Assembly: GCA_050331475.1 (NCBI GenBank)
Contig: JBHJGU010000052.1
Location: 1-6,122, forward strand
Length of the DNA: 6,122 nucleotides
Source: JBHJGU01 sp050331475
GTDB lineage: Bacteria; Pseudomonadota; Alphaproteobacteria; Caulobacterales; Maricaulaceae
Direction of reading: 5' to 3'
Below, in pieces: positions 5,502 through 6,122 of this stretch. The notes under the pieces are model-generated. The model saw nothing but the letters and a program-made list of their open reading frames with translations. It was not told the origin of the DNA and did not search any database. The position numbers and the translations under genes were made by a program. Each line of letters begins with the position of its first letter. The first letter of the stretch is position 1.

Positions 5502-6122
5502 ATGACCCTGCCATTGGGGCTGCGCGCCTATCGCTGGGCGACGGAGGCGGGCGCGCCGCTCGTCCGGGCTTGGCTCAACCGGCGCGTTAGGCAAGGGCGC
5601 GAGGCCCACGATCGCGTAGGCGAGCGATACGGGCGGCCGGGGGCGCCGCGGCCCGAGGGATCGCTCGTCTGGCTGCATTCAGCGAGCGTGGGCGAGGGGC
5701 GGTTGAGTGCGGCGATGGCGGAAAGCTTGCGCGCTCGGATCGGCGAGGTCTCGGTCTTGTTCACCTGCCAAACGCGCACTGCGGCGGATCTGTTCGCTGA
5801 ACTGGCGACTGCCGATGCGTCGGCGCAATACGCGCCCGTCGATACGGGGGACGCGGTCGGGGCGTTTTTGGACCATTGGCGGCCGGACTTGGCGGTGTGG
5901 GTGGAGTCCGAGCTTTGGCCCAATCTGGTTGTGGAGACGGCGCGTCGGGCGGTGCCCATGGCCCTCATCAATGCGCGGCTGAGCACACGTGCGGCGCGCG
6001 CTTGGGCGCGAACGCCGCAAAGCGCGCGGTTTGTGTTGTACTGTTTTGACTGGATCGGCGCCATTGAAGCGGAGACGGCGACGCAGTTGTCGCACCTGGC
6101 GGATCGACCTATCGCCGCGCTC
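5502..6122 (+). CDS. waaA: WaaA/KdtA, 3-deoxy-D-manno-octulosonic acid (Kdo) transferase, N-terminal half only (3' end beyond window)
   Basis: This is the N-terminal 207 residues of a Kdo transferase, a GT30-family enzyme at the inner membrane that transfers Kdo from CMP-Kdo to tetra-acylated lipid A precursor. The order of motifs matches the family: GERYG (about 41-45), WLHSASVGEG (57-66) with the catalytic Glu65, a YAPVDTGDAVGAFLDHWRPD stretch, ESELWPN (135-141), and NARLS (157-161). The frame stays open to the window end. Full-length members are around 420-430 residues, so the CMP-Kdo-binding second domain is missing only because the window stops. The N-terminal 30 residues are less hydrophobic than the anchor of E. 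coli WaaA. The loop after the first motif reads FTCQTRTAADLF, where E. coli has a TTMTPTGS-type sequence. ATG 5502 is the natural start, with only a weak GAGA upstream. Whether it adds one or two Kdo residues cannot be told. lpxK is a likely downstream neighbour, from general alphaproteobacterial gene order. Confidence 0.92.
   Translation, partial: MTLPLGLRAYRWATEAGAPLVRAWLNRRVRQGREAHDRVGERYGRPGAPRPEGSLVWLHSASVGEGRLSAAMAESLRARIGEVSVLFTCQTRTAADLFAELATADASAQYAPVDTGDAVGAFLDHWRPDLAVWVESELWPNLVVETARRAVPMALINARLSTRAARAWARTPQSARFVLYCFDWIGAIEAETATQLSHLADRPIAAL

Noticed and set aside
5528..6095. Overlapping minus-strand open frames of 178 and 138 codons
   Set aside because: These are shadows of waaA, whose GT30 motifs are unambiguous on the plus strand.

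Overview
The window reads as chromosomal DNA from a high-GC Alphaproteobacterium. The best fit by gene content and protein style is the Caulobacterales/Maricaulales/Hyphomonadaceae area, but this is an inference from remembered family sequences, not a search. Most of the sequence is about 65-72% GC by hand count of sample lines, is densely coding, uses GTG/TTG as well as ATG starts, and has very short gaps between genes.

Layout. A plus-strand run of five tightly spaced genes fills positions 3-4788. They are a PmbA/TldE-type protein (5' end probably cut by the window edge), a CysQ-like inositol-monophosphatase-family phosphatase, a small DUF4170 protein, an MsbA-type ABC exporter half-transporter, and a YkvA-like DUF1232 protein. 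A minus-strand gene at 4843-5310 encodes a short BLUF-domain blue-light photoreceptor. A 176-191 bp AT-richer divergent intergenic region follows. At 5502 a plus-strand gene starts that encodes the N-terminal half of WaaA/KdtA (Kdo transferase) and runs off the window end.

How the genes fit together. The order tldE, cysQ, DUF4170, msbA-like ABC, then waaA is, as I recall it, a common alphaproteobacterial neighbourhood, usually continuing to lpxK. Its core concerns lipid A/LPS: WaaA adds Kdo to the lipid A precursor and the ABC protein probably flips lipid A-core. CysQ (phosphonucleotide recycling or inositol phosphate hydrolysis) and TldE (peptide maturation) are housekeeping passengers. In this genome the ABC-to-waaA junction is split by a DUF1232 gene and by an antisense BLUF gene of clearly lower GC, which looks like a later insertion.

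The most noteworthy observations are three. The ABC protein has a tryptophan where the first glycine of the Walker A loop should be. A complete BLUF photoreceptor sits inside an LPS gene neighbourhood. The BLUF/waaA divergent region carries GGTTC/GAACC repeats and a CcrM-type GANTC site over a candidate -35 element. I see no CRISPR array, RNA gene, transposon or phage element, and nothing that qualifies as a wholly new system.
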